From NCBI RefSeq assembly GCF_039655745.1, contig NZ_JBBYXI010000003.1, positions 62,001 through 126,000 of the forward strand: 64,000 bases of DNA, given 5' to 3'. Below, piece after piece: positions 8,708-17,465 of the stretch. The position numbers and the translations under genes were made by a program. This DNA is from Hohaiivirga grylli. Its GTDB lineage: Bacteria; Pseudomonadota; Alphaproteobacteria; Rhizobiales; Beijerinckiaceae. Numbering within the stretch: position 1 is the first letter of the stretch; each line of letters opens with the position of its first letter. The notes beneath the pieces were generated by a model that was given only the letters and a program-made list of their open reading frames with translations, searched no databases and was not told the DNA's origin.

Positions 8708-8757
8708 AAGCCCGCCTTACGATGAGAGATGCGGCGGACTCATCGTAAGACGGGCTT
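8708..8757. terminator. Long hairpin between convergent apt and the ABM gene
   Basis: Arms of 19 bases at 8708-8726 and 8739-8757 pair at 18 of 19 positions (one C/A mismatch) around a 12-base loop. It stands between two convergent genes and can act in both directions, although only a short T run follows on the plus strand. Confidence 0.6.
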
Positions 8758-8858
8758 CTTTAGTTGGAGGTCTCGTTAAGAATCGACTTAACTTGAAAAT
8801 ATTTGTACTTGTTTTGTTCTATTTTGTCAAGGTGATTTAGTGATAGGTTGCTATCCTC

Positions 8859-9146
8859 CTAGGCAAAGGCATCTATAAGGGTGATGATGCAATCTTGTCT
8901 TTGGTAGGCATTGATCATGGGAACAAGACGTTTGAAGTGCCCGGTATTACAGTGTGCGTCCAGGGCAGCTTTGTCAGGCCATTCTTCAATGAAAACAAAG
9001 TGACCAGGATCTTTCTGGTCAATAAATAACTCATACGAGATGCAGAGTTCTTCCTGCCGGGTTTTTTCAACCAGCTCGCGATATAACGGTAAAACGATTT
9101 CTATGGCTTCTGGTTTGATGAAGTCTTGAGCAATGACTTTTAGCAT
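8859..9146 (-). CDS. Antibiotic biosynthesis monooxygenase-fold (putative quinol monooxygenase) protein
   Basis: A 95-residue single-domain protein of the ABM ferredoxin-like fold, similar to YgiN-type quinol monooxygenases. Typical features are the N-terminal strand (LKVIAQDFIKPE), CISYELFIDQKDPGHFVFIEEWPDKAALDAH in the core, and a histidine followed by a hydrophobic helix (GHFKRLVPMI). Such proteins act as homodimers without cofactor, or are stress-response proteins of unknown substrate; the substrate here cannot be told. It is a lone gene preceded by an AGGA sequence and separated from apt by a hairpin. Confidence 0.8.
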   Translation of the reverse strand: MLKVIAQDFIKPEAIEIVLPLYRELVEKTRQEELCISYELFIDQKDPGHFVFIEEWPDKAALDAHCNTGHFKRLVPMINAYQRQDCIITLIDAFA

Positions 9147-9594
9147 AGGATTTTTTCCTGATTAATGAGATGTGAAATTCTATTTTTCACAGAATAATAT
9201 GGAGTTATTTATCTATCCGTGAAGAATTGTAACGTTTTTTGTTTCTGTCTCAAAATGTAAAACTATTTTACGAATTGATCTAAACTATTATTTTTTTCTG
9301 AAAAATGATATCAAAAGACACGTATGAATTATTATTGTAATAAGATTTATATATTACAATAATGGTTCTTCGTCATGCTGTTTTTAACAAAATAATACAA
9401 TATTATATTTGAAATCAAGAACAGGCATGATCAGTAAACTGTTGTACTATTTGGTCGTGAATTCTTGGGGCATTCTTAATCCCGTCGGGATGCGGGGCGA
9501 CACCACCTCAAGGATTATCTGTAAACAATAACATAAGGCGTATTCTGCCACTCATGGCAGATAAAAATAAACGCCATTATCTAGGGAGATAAAC
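9147..9594 (+). promoter_or_regulatory. AT-rich intergenic region with a folded leader before the UreI/AmiS gene
   Basis: No gene is visible in these 448 bases. The first 300 are very AT-rich and probably hold the divergent promoters. From 9461 the composition changes and several nested pairings appear: 9462-9470 with 9506-9514 (nine pairs, two of them G-U), a hairpin 9479-9491 (ATCCC/GGGAT), a hairpin 9544-9561 (TCTGCCA/TGGCAGA) enclosed by GGCGT 9537-9541 and ACGCC 9571-9575. The Shine-Dalgarno AGGGAG at 9583-9588 follows immediately. This suggests a cis-acting RNA leader; I could not assign it to a known riboswitch class. Confidence 0.45.
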
Positions 9595-10215
9595 ATGAGT
9601 CAGAACTCTCAAGCAACCCAATGGGCGAACCCGACACCAGCAGGGCTCGTTGCCCTTGCTGTTGCATGTTTCTGTTTTTATGCCTTGCTGTCAGGTAATG
9701 TTGGTCCTTCAGCTTTGCCATTGTTGGGCTGCTGGATGATTGGTGGTTTCGTTATCCAATTCGTTGTCGGGCTTCTTGATTTGAAGTCTAACAATGGCAC
9801 AGGCGGTAATACATTTTTATTCTTCTCCGGCTTCTTTATGCTGGCTGGTGGTATCGAGATGTTCCTCAAGTTTCAGTACGGCCTGCAAGGCGTGACGCTT
9901 GATGGCCGCATTGATGGCTGGGCTTGGCTCGCTCTGACCCTTGTTTTGTGGGGCTGGACACCCGCCTTTTTCAAAACGCCGCTGCCGCTGATTATGATTG
10001 TGTTACTGCTTGATATTGCTTTGCCGTTCATTGCCCTGATTGATATCGGTCTGCTGGATAAATCTCTGGCATTTGTTCCGGCATGGTCCCTGTTGCTGAC
10101 GGGTATGATTGCGGTTTATTTCAGCTCTGCCATTGTAACCAATACAGCATTTGGTAAGTCCGTTTTACCAATTCCCGGTCCATTGGTTCGTGAAGCACTG
10201 GTACCTGCTGAGTAA
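9595..10215 (+). CDS. AmiS/UreI-family transporter
   Basis: A 206-residue integral membrane protein with six to seven predicted helices. The family hallmarks are the N-terminal GLVALAVACFCFYALLSGNV helix, WMIGGFVIQFVVGLLDL, FFSGFFMLAGG and WTPAFFKTPLPL. Characterised relatives are acid-gated urea channels (UreI) or the amide/urea transporter AmiS. No urease or amidase gene is nearby, so the substrate (urea, short amides or a related compound) stays open. It stands alone behind a folded leader, suggesting control by its substrate or by nitrogen status. Confidence 0.88.
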   Translation: MSQNSQATQWANPTPAGLVALAVACFCFYALLSGNVGPSALPLLGCWMIGGFVIQFVVGLLDLKSNNGTGGNTFLFFSGFFMLAGGIEMFLKFQYGLQGVTLDGRIDGWAWLALTLVLWGWTPAFFKTPLPLIMIVLLLDIALPFIALIDIGLLDKSLAFVPAWSLLLTGMIAVYFSSAIVTNTAFGKSVLPIPGPLVREALVPAE

Positions 10216-10227
10216 TTCAAAAAATAA

Positions 10228-10257
10228 GGCACGCTCTCGATAACCTGATAGTGTGCC
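10228..10257. terminator. Weak hairpin between convergent UreI/AmiS and MaoC genes
   Basis: GGCACGC at 10228-10234 pairs with GTGTGCC at 10251-10257 with one G-U pair and a 16-base loop. No clear T run follows; it is a tentative bidirectional terminator. Confidence 0.35.
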
Positions 10258-10282
10258 TTCGTATAAAACAGTCGTTTAAAAT

Positions 10283-11293
10283 TTAACGGCTTTTCATCTG
10301 TCGAAAGACGATGCTGTCGAATTCAAAAACCCGTTCTCCATTCTGGTTGTTGCCGGTATTATGGCAGGAGAGAAGGCCCCAGCCGGGACGCGAGGCACTT
10401 GCCCGGGTTTGGGTGACCGTTGTGCAGTAGCTAATTGTATCATTGGCAAAAACAGGTTTCAGCCATTTCAGGTTTGTGAAGCCCGGGGATGGGCCTTGCG
10501 CTGGAACGGGTATTCCTGCCTCCAGCATTTCCTTTTCCAGTCTTCTGGCGAGCTTGGAGGTTTGGCGCATCCAGTTTGCAGCCGTATTCCAGCCCGAGGC
10601 GCATAAACCTCCGAACAGGCTATCTTTAGCTGCTGCCGCATCTGTATGAAAATATTGAGGATCAAACTCTCTGGCAAAGCGGATGATCTCTTCTGAAGAG
10701 AAGAGATGACTGCCAAGATCAAAAGTCGTACCTGGTATAAACTCTTCCAGAAACAGGATTGCAGATTGTGGGATAGGTTTTTCAGCCGCACTATCAGCTT
10801 TTTTTGCAGGGAAAGTAAGGTTTTCCAGCTGGTAATATTCCTCATCCGGATGACGGCGTTTAAGAAATACTGTTCCGGTCATCACAGTTGACAGGGAACC
10901 ATCCTGTTTTTTCAGTTCCAGTGACATCTTGAGCATGCCAAGGGTCGGACGGCTTTTTAAGGTACGGGCTTCGATGACACTGACGGTAAGATGAACCTCA
11001 TCATCCGGATATAAAGGTGATATCCACCTTGCCGCTTCAATGCCCGGAGATCCCTGGCTGGTTGTTATGAGAAACAGATGTTCGACAAGTAACCTGTTCG
11101 CCAGCGCGCAACTGTGCCAGCCCGAAGAGATCAGGCGTCCGGGAAACGTGTGTTTTGCTGCTTCTGGATCTGTATGAAATGGCTGGTCATCATACTCTTT
11201 AGCGAAACGGATGATTGCATCCTGTGTCACTTTCAACGGGCCATAAGTTTCCGTCCAGCCCACATGAAAATCTTCATAAAATAAGGTGCTCAT
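10283..11293 (-). CDS. Double MaoC/hotdog-domain dehydratase-like protein
   Basis: A 336-residue protein made of two consecutive MaoC-type hotdog domains. The N-terminal copy has QDAIIRFAKEYDDQPFHTD followed by GRLISSGWHSCALANRL, and the C-terminal copy has EEIIRFAREFDPQYFHTD followed by GGLCASGWNTAANWMRQ. Each therefore carries the R-hydratase signature (D-x-x-P/Y-F-H-x-D) expected for (R)-specific enoyl-CoA hydratase or related thioester chemistry. Substrate is not evident. The MFS exporter gene lies 54 bases upstream on the same strand and may share a transcript, but nothing links the two functionally. Confidence 0.82.
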   Translation of the reverse strand: MSTLFYEDFHVGWTETYGPLKVTQDAIIRFAKEYDDQPFHTDPEAAKHTFPGRLISSGWHSCALANRLLVEHLFLITTSQGSPGIEAARWISPLYPDDEVHLTVSVIEARTLKSRPTLGMLKMSLELKKQDGSLSTVMTGTVFLKRRHPDEEYYQLENLTFPAKKADSAAEKPIPQSAILFLEEFIPGTTFDLGSHLFSSEEIIRFAREFDPQYFHTDAAAAKDSLFGGLCASGWNTAANWMRQTSKLARRLEKEMLEAGIPVPAQGPSPGFTNLKWLKPVFANDTISYCTTVTQTRASASRPGWGLLSCHNTGNNQNGERVFEFDSIVFRQMKSR

Positions 11294-11347
11294 CTGTCTC
11301 TTTGACCTGTTATTGAGAAGAAAACGTAACGTGTGGCTAATCCGTGC

Positions 11348-12571
11348 CTATCGTTCTTTATGATAGCCGGGTTTGGGAACAAACAACATGAGTGCAGCGC
11401 CTATCGCCATCAATGCTGATGTCCCAATAAACACTGCACTGATACCAATGTGCCCACCGACAAAGCCCCCGAATAAAGTACCAAGAACCTGACCGATATA
11501 TTGGGCCGAGATTTGAGTGCCGAGAACACCACCAACAATATTATCCGGTACGCTGTGGCGAACTACACTGGTCACGCAGGGGAGCAGACCTCCAAGAGCA
11601 AGACCCATCAGAAAGCGCAGAAAAATCAGTTGCCAGCTGCTGGAGATGAAAGCTTGCGGAATGAGCAGAATAACAGATGCCAGCAGGGCAATTGTAATAA
11701 CGATATTGGGCCCAATTCTATCGGCCAAGCGGCCAAGTCTTGAGGCTGACAGGATACTCCCCAATGCGGCTGCTGACATGGCAAGCCCTGATATGAAGAC
11801 GACCTGATCAGGTGGTGTATTAATCTGGGCAACATAGAGCGTGATGATCGGCTCAATTGTCAGATTGGCGAACATCAGCAAAGAGCCAATGAAGAACATC
11901 ACGATAACGGGTCTCTTATCGGGAATGTCACTCCAGCGGAACTTGTTCTTTATTTTTGGTTTTGTGGGGTCTTTCTTCTCTTCTTTTATCAGGAAGACAG
12001 TTGCCAGAAAAGCCAGAAAGATAATCGCACCAGATAACCAGAATGTCTGCTTCAGGCCGACATAATTAGGCAGGGTGCCCCCAATCAATGGCCCAATCAG
12101 GCTACCTGCCATAATGCCGGATGAGAGCAGGCCAAGGGCCCATCCTGAGCGGAACTTTGGTGTTTGTGATGCAACCAGAATGACAGAACCTGATGCATAG
12201 CCACCGGCAAGCCCTGCGAAAAGCCGCAGGAAAAACAGCTGCCAGATATTTTCTGCCATACCGATCAAAGACATTGCGATCGCCATGCCAAGACTGGCGC
12301 GAACCAGCATAACCTTGCGGCCGTATCTGTCACCAAGTCGTCCCCAGAGTGGCGCGACAAGAGCGGCGCTGAAGAAGGTTGCGCCATATACAATTCCCGA
12401 CCATTGGGCGATGTTGGCATGGCCCGTGACACCGAGCTCTTCCACATAAAGCGGAAGAAAAGGAATCATGATGGTCATGGCGATGATTGTGGTCAGGCAG
12501 CCAACAAGACAGACGGCGAGGTTGCGCTTCCAGTAAATGTTTTCGTCTGATGTTGGGGGAGATACTGACAT
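11348..12571 (-). CDS. MFS multidrug efflux transporter (MdtG-like)
   Basis: A 407-residue, 12-helix major facilitator. The loop 2-3 motif appears as APLWGRLGDRYGRKVMLVRA and its second-half counterpart as SRLGRLADRIG. The opening IIAMTIMIPFLPLYVEELGVTGHANIAQWSGIVYGATF closely follows the MdtG/multidrug resistance group of drug:H+ antiporters. The substrate cannot be deduced. A basic cytoplasmic loop (EEKKDPTKPKIKNK) separates the two halves. It is followed closely by the double-MaoC gene. Confidence 0.85.
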   Translation of the reverse strand: MSVSPPTSDENIYWKRNLAVCLVGCLTTIIAMTIMIPFLPLYVEELGVTGHANIAQWSGIVYGATFFSAALVAPLWGRLGDRYGRKVMLVRASLGMAIAMSLIGMAENIWQLFFLRLFAGLAGGYASGSVILVASQTPKFRSGWALGLLSSGIMAGSLIGPLIGGTLPNYVGLKQTFWLSGAIIFLAFLATVFLIKEEKKDPTKPKIKNKFRWSDIPDKRPVIVMFFIGSLLMFANLTIEPIITLYVAQINTPPDQVVFISGLAMSAAALGSILSASRLGRLADRIGPNIVITIALLASVILLIPQAFISSSWQLIFLRFLMGLALGGLLPCVTSVVRHSVPDNIVGGVLGTQISAQYIGQVLGTLFGGFVGGHIGISAVFIGTSALMAIGAALMLFVPKPGYHKER

Positions 12572-12669
12572 TTTAAATTTGCAAAAAGAGTGGTCGCTCT
12601 GAAGCGAAGAGACCCTTCTGTATTGAGAATGGAAACGCTTTGCAAATTATATCACGTAATAAGCAGGGT

Positions 12670-12701
12670 AAATCGGCCTGCTCAAGAGGGCCGGCCGATT
12701 T
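12670..12701 (-). terminator. Inverted repeat downstream of the MBL-like gene
   Basis: AAATCGGCC (12670-12678) and GGCCGATTT (12693-12701) are perfect complements around 14 bases, 11 bases after the MBL-like gene's stop. A long T run is missing, so termination is plausible but not certain. Confidence 0.45.
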
Positions 12702-12711
12702 GAACTGACTG

Positions 12712-13887
12712 TTATTCAGAAACTCTCAGCGTTCCTTTCAGATTGACGAAGTTTCCGTCTTTTCTCGCAATATTGGTATAGACAATACCTTTATTGTAAT
12801 CCTGAACATGGGTCACGTTTGAGCCACTCTTTGGCTCGTGCCAATAGACCATGAACACGTTCTTGGCGACTTCAACAGGTGTATAAGTCACGGTGTCAGC
12901 AGAGCCTTTAAAGACACCATCGGTCCCGATGAATGACATCGTTTTGTTGTCGGCAAAATTGATATCAAATTTTGTGCCTGCAAAGTCTACCTTCACAGTG
13001 TTGCCGATGGCCGGATAAGGAGATTTGACATCCCAAGGAATTTCTCCACGGTAAACTTTTGCACCCATTTCAAGTGATGCTTTGCCGGGTAGATCAGGAT
13101 ATTTCTCGGTCATATAAGAGATAATATCCTGAGAGCTTTTATTTTCTTGAATGGCCTGTTTGAAATTCTTGAGATAGCCCTCAACGAAAGTAAGCGCTTC
13201 TGGAGAATAGTCGGCTGTTTTGTAATGGGAGGGAATAACCTGTGATGGGTTAAGGGCCTTCATGCTCTGGATCTGGCTAATCCAGTTGTCGATAGCCGTT
13301 TCACTCTGCGCATCGGCAAGCCAGAGATGAGAGCCGGTTGAAACTGAAACACCGCCTAAAACTGTTTTCAGTGGGGCAACCCAGAGATAGCTATGGGCCG
13401 GGTCTTTCTTGTCTTCCTTGATATCAATATCAACACCTTCAAGGGTCAGTTTACCTTTGATGGCTTCGGGGACGATTAGCTCCTGAGGGGCATCTTCTTT
13501 CAGCTTATCTTTCCAGACTGCAAGCTTATCATCTTTAGAGGCTGAGATGAGATAAGCTGTCTGTGCGGTTGAAAAGACTTTGGCATTCGGGAAGGCTTTT
13601 TTGACAGTATCGAGGCCAAAATAAAAATCAGGGTCACTTTGGGAAATGTAGATGGCCTTCAGTTCTTTTCCGGTTTCCTTAATCATGGAAACCAGCTTCT
13701 CAGCATGCTGCTTTTGAAACTGGGCATCAACAAGAATAGCGTCTTTATCACCATACAGGATCGTTGAGGTGACTGAGAAAATCCCTTTGTCACCGGGATT
13801 GTAGACCTTCACATTTAAGTCACCTGCATATGCTGCAGATGATAATAAAGTAGAGGCGAGGAGACTGGTCGCGACAAGTTTCTTCAT
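12712..13887 (-). CDS. Secreted metallo-beta-lactamase-fold protein with degenerate metal motif, fused to a MoaF-like domain
   Basis: A 391-residue exported protein (signal peptide 1-21, ending AYA). Residues about 25-240 read as an MBL fold: ILYGDKDAILVDAQF, then the place of the HxHxDH motif reads QSDPDF (83-88), so three of its histidines are replaced while D87 remains; LWLADAQSE and a late PSH motif are kept. The C-terminal 100 residues (from about 290) form a lipocalin-like beta domain resembling MoaF (pattern VFMVYWHEP...VTHVQDYNKGIVYTNI). Lysine content is high compared with its neighbours. Hydrolase activity is doubtful; a binding or altered-metal role is possible. Confidence 0.7.
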   Translation of the reverse strand: MKKLVATSLLASTLLSSAAYAGDLNVKVYNPGDKGIFSVTSTILYGDKDAILVDAQFQKQHAEKLVSMIKETGKELKAIYISQSDPDFYFGLDTVKKAFPNAKVFSTAQTAYLISASKDDKLAVWKDKLKEDAPQELIVPEAIKGKLTLEGVDIDIKEDKKDPAHSYLWVAPLKTVLGGVSVSTGSHLWLADAQSETAIDNWISQIQSMKALNPSQVIPSHYKTADYSPEALTFVEGYLKNFKQAIQENKSSQDIISYMTEKYPDLPGKASLEMGAKVYRGEIPWDVKSPYPAIGNTVKVDFAGTKFDINFADNKTMSFIGTDGVFKGSADTVTYTPVEVAKNVFMVYWHEPKSGSNVTHVQDYNKGIVYTNIARKDGNFVNLKGTLRVSE

Positions 13888-14172
13888 AAATCACCTTTAA
13901 AAATAGTGAATATTTTTTTAAACACATAATTCATGTATTATTGTTCTGTTCGACCATCTGTGTGCAGATACACGTCGCTTATCAGTACGAAAAATGGCCT
14001 GTTATTTATGAAGTATAGATGTGTGGTGATTATCAAGAGAACGCTAGAGTTGATGACGTTTCTTGCCAATAACGTATCATCTTGCCATAACCACATTCAG
14101 CAAGCTAACGTCTGTTCAAGAAAGCGGATTATCAGCGCTCCTTGAGAAATAATAATAACCAGTGAGGCCTCA

Positions 14173-14739
14173 ATGGTGGCTCCTAAACGTATTATCGTCG
14201 GTATCAGTGGTGCAACGGGATTCCAGTATGGAATATGTGCGCTGCAATTGCTCCGTCCTTTAGACATTGAGGTTCATCTTGTTGTTTCAGAAGGGGCCGA
14301 GAGAACCCGTGAGCTGGAAACAGAATATTCACGCAGTGATGTCGATGCACTGGCAGATGTTGTCCATCCTGTCAGTGAACTTGGAGCATCGATCGCAAGC
14401 GGGTCATTCCGGACAATGGGGATGCTGATTGCACCCTGCTCAATGCGCACGCTGGCTGCTGTCGCCCATGCTTCTGGTGATAATCTCCTGACAAGGGCTG
14501 CGGATGTTGTCTTGAAAGACAGACGGCGTCTCGTATTGATGACCCGAGAGACACCCCTCAGCATGGCACATATCAGGAATATGCAGCTGGTAACTGAGAT
14601 GGGAGGCATCATCATGCCACCTGTCCCGGCTTTCTATCATCGTCCGCAGACTGTGGATGATATTGTACGGCATAGTGTTGGGCGTGCGCTGGATCTCTTA
14701 GGGTGTGATCTGGAAAATTTACCGCGCTGGGGTGAATAA
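14173..14739 (+). CDS. ubiX: UbiX-family flavin prenyltransferase
   Basis: A 188-residue flavoprotein-fold enzyme that makes prenylated FMN from FMN and dimethylallyl phosphate, the cofactor of UbiD-type decarboxylases. Signatures are IIVGISGATGFQYG at the N-terminus, IAPCSMRTLAAVAHASGDNLLTRAADVVLKDRRRLVLMTRETPLS in the centre and MPPVPAFYHRP near the end. No ubiD lies in the window. It is preceded by a 285-base region without a recognisable gene. Whether it serves ubiquinone synthesis or another UbiD-family decarboxylase cannot be told from here. Confidence 0.9.
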   Translation: MVAPKRIIVGISGATGFQYGICALQLLRPLDIEVHLVVSEGAERTRELETEYSRSDVDALADVVHPVSELGASIASGSFRTMGMLIAPCSMRTLAAVAHASGDNLLTRAADVVLKDRRRLVLMTRETPLSMAHIRNMQLVTEMGGIIMPPVPAFYHRPQTVDDIVRHSVGRALDLLGCDLENLPRWGE

Positions 14740-14856
14740 CTGTGCAGGTGATGCAGTTCAGGTATCATTCTGGCGTATGATTATTTGTTTAAATTCTACA
14801 GCATGTAGTATGGGTTAATCAGGTTTAGCTTCTCGCTGACATATTAGGAGCAGGTT

Positions 14857-15606
14857 ATGGTCGCATTGATTACAGGTGCAACAGCAGGTTTTGGGCGCGC
14901 AATTGCTGAGCGGTTTATAAAAGAAGGCATTCGTGTTGTTGGCGTTGGACGTCGGCGTGAGCGTCTTGATGAGCTGACAAAGCAATTTGGTGCAGACAAG
15001 TTTTATGGCATTGCAGCTGACGTTAATGACCGTGAAGCCCTGATGGCTGGTATTCGTGCTATTCCGAAAGACTTCGCTGATATTACCATTCTGGTTAATA
15101 ATGCCGGGCTTGCCCTTGGGCTTGAGCCTGCACAGAAGGCAAGTCTCGATAATTGGGACGAGATGATCCGCACCAATTGTCAGGCTCTGGTGACAGTCAC
15201 ACACGCTATTCTTCCGGGTATGGTTGAGCGTGGTAAGGGCCACATCATTAACATGGGGTCAACAGCTGGTGAATGGCCTTATTTCGGTGCCAATGTTTAC
15301 GGGGCAACAAAGGCTTTCGTACATCAGTTCAGCTTGAACCTGCGTGCTGATCTGGCCGGAACACCTATCCGTGTCACTAATATTGAGCCCGGCCTTGTGG
15401 GCGGTACAGAGTTTTCGAATGTTCGTCTTGGTGATGATGCGAAGGCTGCTGCTGTTTATGCTGGTACTGATCCATTGATGCCTGATGATATCGCTGAGGC
15501 TGCTTACTGGGTTGTATCCTTACCGGCTCATGTCAACATCAACACAATGCAGATGATGCCTGTTTGCCAGAGTTTCGCTGGTTTGAGTGTTAATCGCAAA
15601 GGCTGA
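14857..15606 (+). CDS. Short-chain dehydrogenase (YdfG-like 3-hydroxy acid dehydrogenase)
   Basis: A 249-residue classical SDR. The nucleotide-binding motif is TGATAGFG near residue 6, NNAG follows at about residue 86, and the catalytic residues are S135, Y148 and K152 (YGATK). An arginine-rich segment after strand 2 (GRRRERL) indicates NADP(H). The overall sequence, including EPGLVGGTEFSNVR and the C-terminal HVNINTMQMMPVCQSFAGL, matches YdfG, which oxidises L-serine, L-allo-threonine and 3-hydroxy acids and reduces malonic semialdehyde. Single gene with its own terminator. Confidence 0.87.
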   Translation: MVALITGATAGFGRAIAERFIKEGIRVVGVGRRRERLDELTKQFGADKFYGIAADVNDREALMAGIRAIPKDFADITILVNNAGLALGLEPAQKASLDNWDEMIRTNCQALVTVTHAILPGMVERGKGHIINMGSTAGEWPYFGANVYGATKAFVHQFSLNLRADLAGTPIRVTNIEPGLVGGTEFSNVRLGDDAKAAAVYAGTDPLMPDDIAEAAYWVVSLPAHVNINTMQMMPVCQSFAGLSVNRKG

Positions 15607-15625
15607 AAGTCAGCTACGTGAAATC

Positions 15626-15654
15626 AAAAAAGCCCGGTTTGTACCGGGCTTTTT
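15626..15654. terminator. Bidirectional rho-independent terminator
   Basis: AGCCCGGT (15631-15638) and ACCGGGCT (15643-15650) pair perfectly, flanked by A5 on the left and T4-5 on the right, so it serves both the SDR gene and the convergent SLC13 gene. Confidence 0.87.
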
Positions 15655-15655
15655 G

Positions 15656-16951
15656 CTATATCCAGCCAAGCAAAGAAAACCAGAAATAATCAATCGGCAG
15701 CAGGACGAGAAAAGTGATCAGCGCAATGGCAAGGCACAGTTTCATTCCATCACGCATTGGCACACGTTCCATTCCCATAGCAACAGCTATGGGTGCAGAT
15801 TGATATGGCAGGACAGGGGTTGCGTAACCGATTACCTGTATCATCAGAACAGTCACCAATGAGAAGCCGGTGTTGTCTGCCAGTGATTGTGCCAGAGGTG
15901 TGTAAAGGGCCGGAACACCGTTCGCCGTAACAACAAAATTCAGTATCGTAGTGAGACCGGCAAGTGAAGCAAAATCACGGAATGGGTAAGCCGGATCAAG
16001 AGGAAGAAAACCAAGCAGGTAATCGTTGATAGCCTGCCCAAGCCCTGAGTAAACAACATAGGTTGCAACCCCCAGAATGCCTGCAATGAAAATACAGGTT
16101 TTGATATTGATGCCCTTTGCAAATTCTTCTTCATTAAGAAAACCGATTTTTGGCAAGAGACAAAGGCAGGCTGCCGCAAGCCCGACCCATGCCGGCTGAA
16201 TGCCATGGACAGTATCGGTCATCCAGAGACCGAGTGTAATGATCAGCATAATCGCCAGTCTTTTCTCGGCTCTGCTCATTGGCTTGGTGTCTTCAGTAAC
16301 CTGGATGGGAGCAGGGGATGCTGGAAACATAATGCAGATACAGGTTGCCAGTACCAGACCTTTGAGTATTCCGAGAACAGGCATATGCAGGAAAAGATAT
16401 GAGAGGTAGGAGAAGTGTACCTGATAAGCACTCTCAGCCGCACCTGCCATAATCATATTGGGCACATTGGCAGGAAGGATGCTGGCGGATAGCTGGAATG
16501 TGCCAAAGCCCACAGCAAGGGCCAGACCGTGACGTCCGGAGGTTCCGGCCCCCAATCCTGCTCGGTCAGCCAGAGCCATAACAATTGGCATCAGGAGAGC
16601 GATACGTCCCATATTGGATGGCATGACAAAGGCAAGCGCGTAGGTGAGCAATACAATACCACCAACCATACGTGGCCATGAGCCACTGATATGCGCGGCC
16701 AGAAGACGTGCAACGCGATCAGCCAGTCCGACTTTCTTGAGTGCTGTTCCCAGCACAAAGCCACTCAGAATCAGCCAGAAAGCAGATGAACGGAAGCCGG
16801 CAAAGATAATATCCGCGGGCGCAAGCGAGAGAACCATTGCAACGGCAAAAAACATCAATGCCGTCAGATACTCGGGTAATTTGGCTGTCGCCCATAATAA
16901 GATTGTTACGGAGCAGACAATTGCCGGGATAAATATGGGGCTTGCGGTCAC
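15656..16951 (-). CDS. SLC13/DASS-family anion:Na+ symporter-like permease
   Basis: A 431-residue membrane protein with about 11-12 helices, resembling the divalent anion:Na+ symporter family (dicarboxylates or sulfate). Characteristic are FVMPSNMGRIALLMPIVMALADRAGL in the first half and TANGVPALYTPLAQSLADNTGF in the second, plus the late motif GYATPVLPYQSAPIAVAMGM. The loop between the halves carries KPMSRAEKRLAI. The start is GTG at 16951, preceded by GAGGAA. No metabolic partner adjoins it, so the anion is unknown. Confidence 0.82.
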   Translation of the reverse strand: MTASPIFIPAIVCSVTILLWATAKLPEYLTALMFFAVAMVLSLAPADIIFAGFRSSAFWLILSGFVLGTALKKVGLADRVARLLAAHISGSWPRMVGGIVLLTYALAFVMPSNMGRIALLMPIVMALADRAGLGAGTSGRHGLALAVGFGTFQLSASILPANVPNMIMAGAAESAYQVHFSYLSYLFLHMPVLGILKGLVLATCICIMFPASPAPIQVTEDTKPMSRAEKRLAIMLIITLGLWMTDTVHGIQPAWVGLAAACLCLLPKIGFLNEEEFAKGINIKTCIFIAGILGVATYVVYSGLGQAINDYLLGFLPLDPAYPFRDFASLAGLTTILNFVVTANGVPALYTPLAQSLADNTGFSLVTVLMIQVIGYATPVLPYQSAPIAVAMGMERVPMRDGMKLCLAIALITFLVLLPIDYFWFSLLGWI

Positions 16952-17144
16952 GAAGTTTTCCTCGATTTTATCCGTTTAAGCTCCCAATCTTTGGTTTCCG
17001 CTAGACGACTTTAGTTGTGGCACATTTCATTTCTATTTTGTGGAAACGCACATTCCGGTTTGTTCGCTATGCTATAAAATGCAGAACAGCACTAGATTGA
17101 TGACAGGATATTATCCGTTTCGCCGTTTTAATTAGGAGAGTGCA

Positions 17145-17444
17145 ATGTCTGAAACCGATATCAAGGTTCATGACAATCAGGACGAAAGCCGATTGGAAAT
17201 TAAGGCTGATGGTCTGTTTGCCGTTGCCGAATATGAAATTACAGGTGATGTGATCGCTTTTACACATACCCTTGTACCCAAGGAATTTGGTGGCCGCGGC
17301 TATGGTACAATGCTTGCAGCTGCCTGTATTGAAAAAGCGAGGAAAGAAAATCTCAAGGTTTTGCCTGAGTGCTCATTCATTCATGCCTATATGGCCCGTC
17401 ATCCAGAAACCCAGAGCCTTGCACATTCCAGTGTCCAGTTTTGA
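17145..17444 (+). CDS. Small GNAT-type N-acetyltransferase (YjdJ/YidJ-like)
   Basis: A 99-residue minimal GNAT domain. The acetyl-CoA-binding loop is EFGGRGYGTML, with the conserved helix AAACIEKARKENLKVLPECSFIHAYMARHPE after it, the signature of the small GCN5-related YjdJ group (COG2388). The substrate of this group is not established. It is a single gene, starting at ATG 17145 after AGGAG, and ending just before a strong terminator. Confidence 0.85.
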   Translation: MSETDIKVHDNQDESRLEIKADGLFAVAEYEITGDVIAFTHTLVPKEFGGRGYGTMLAAACIEKARKENLKVLPECSFIHAYMARHPETQSLAHSSVQF

Positions 17445-17465
17445 TGGCCGGTGAAGACTTTTTTG

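Noticed and set aside
9461..9594. Assignment of the UreI/AmiS leader to a guanidine riboswitch class
   Set aside because: The consensus elements I remember for guanidine-I, -II and -III RNAs (for example paired ACGR loops) are not present, so no class is claimed.
13933..14145. A 70-codon frame in the gap before ubiX
   Set aside because: No Shine-Dalgarno, no domain and unusual composition; the gap of 285 bases is better read as promoter region.
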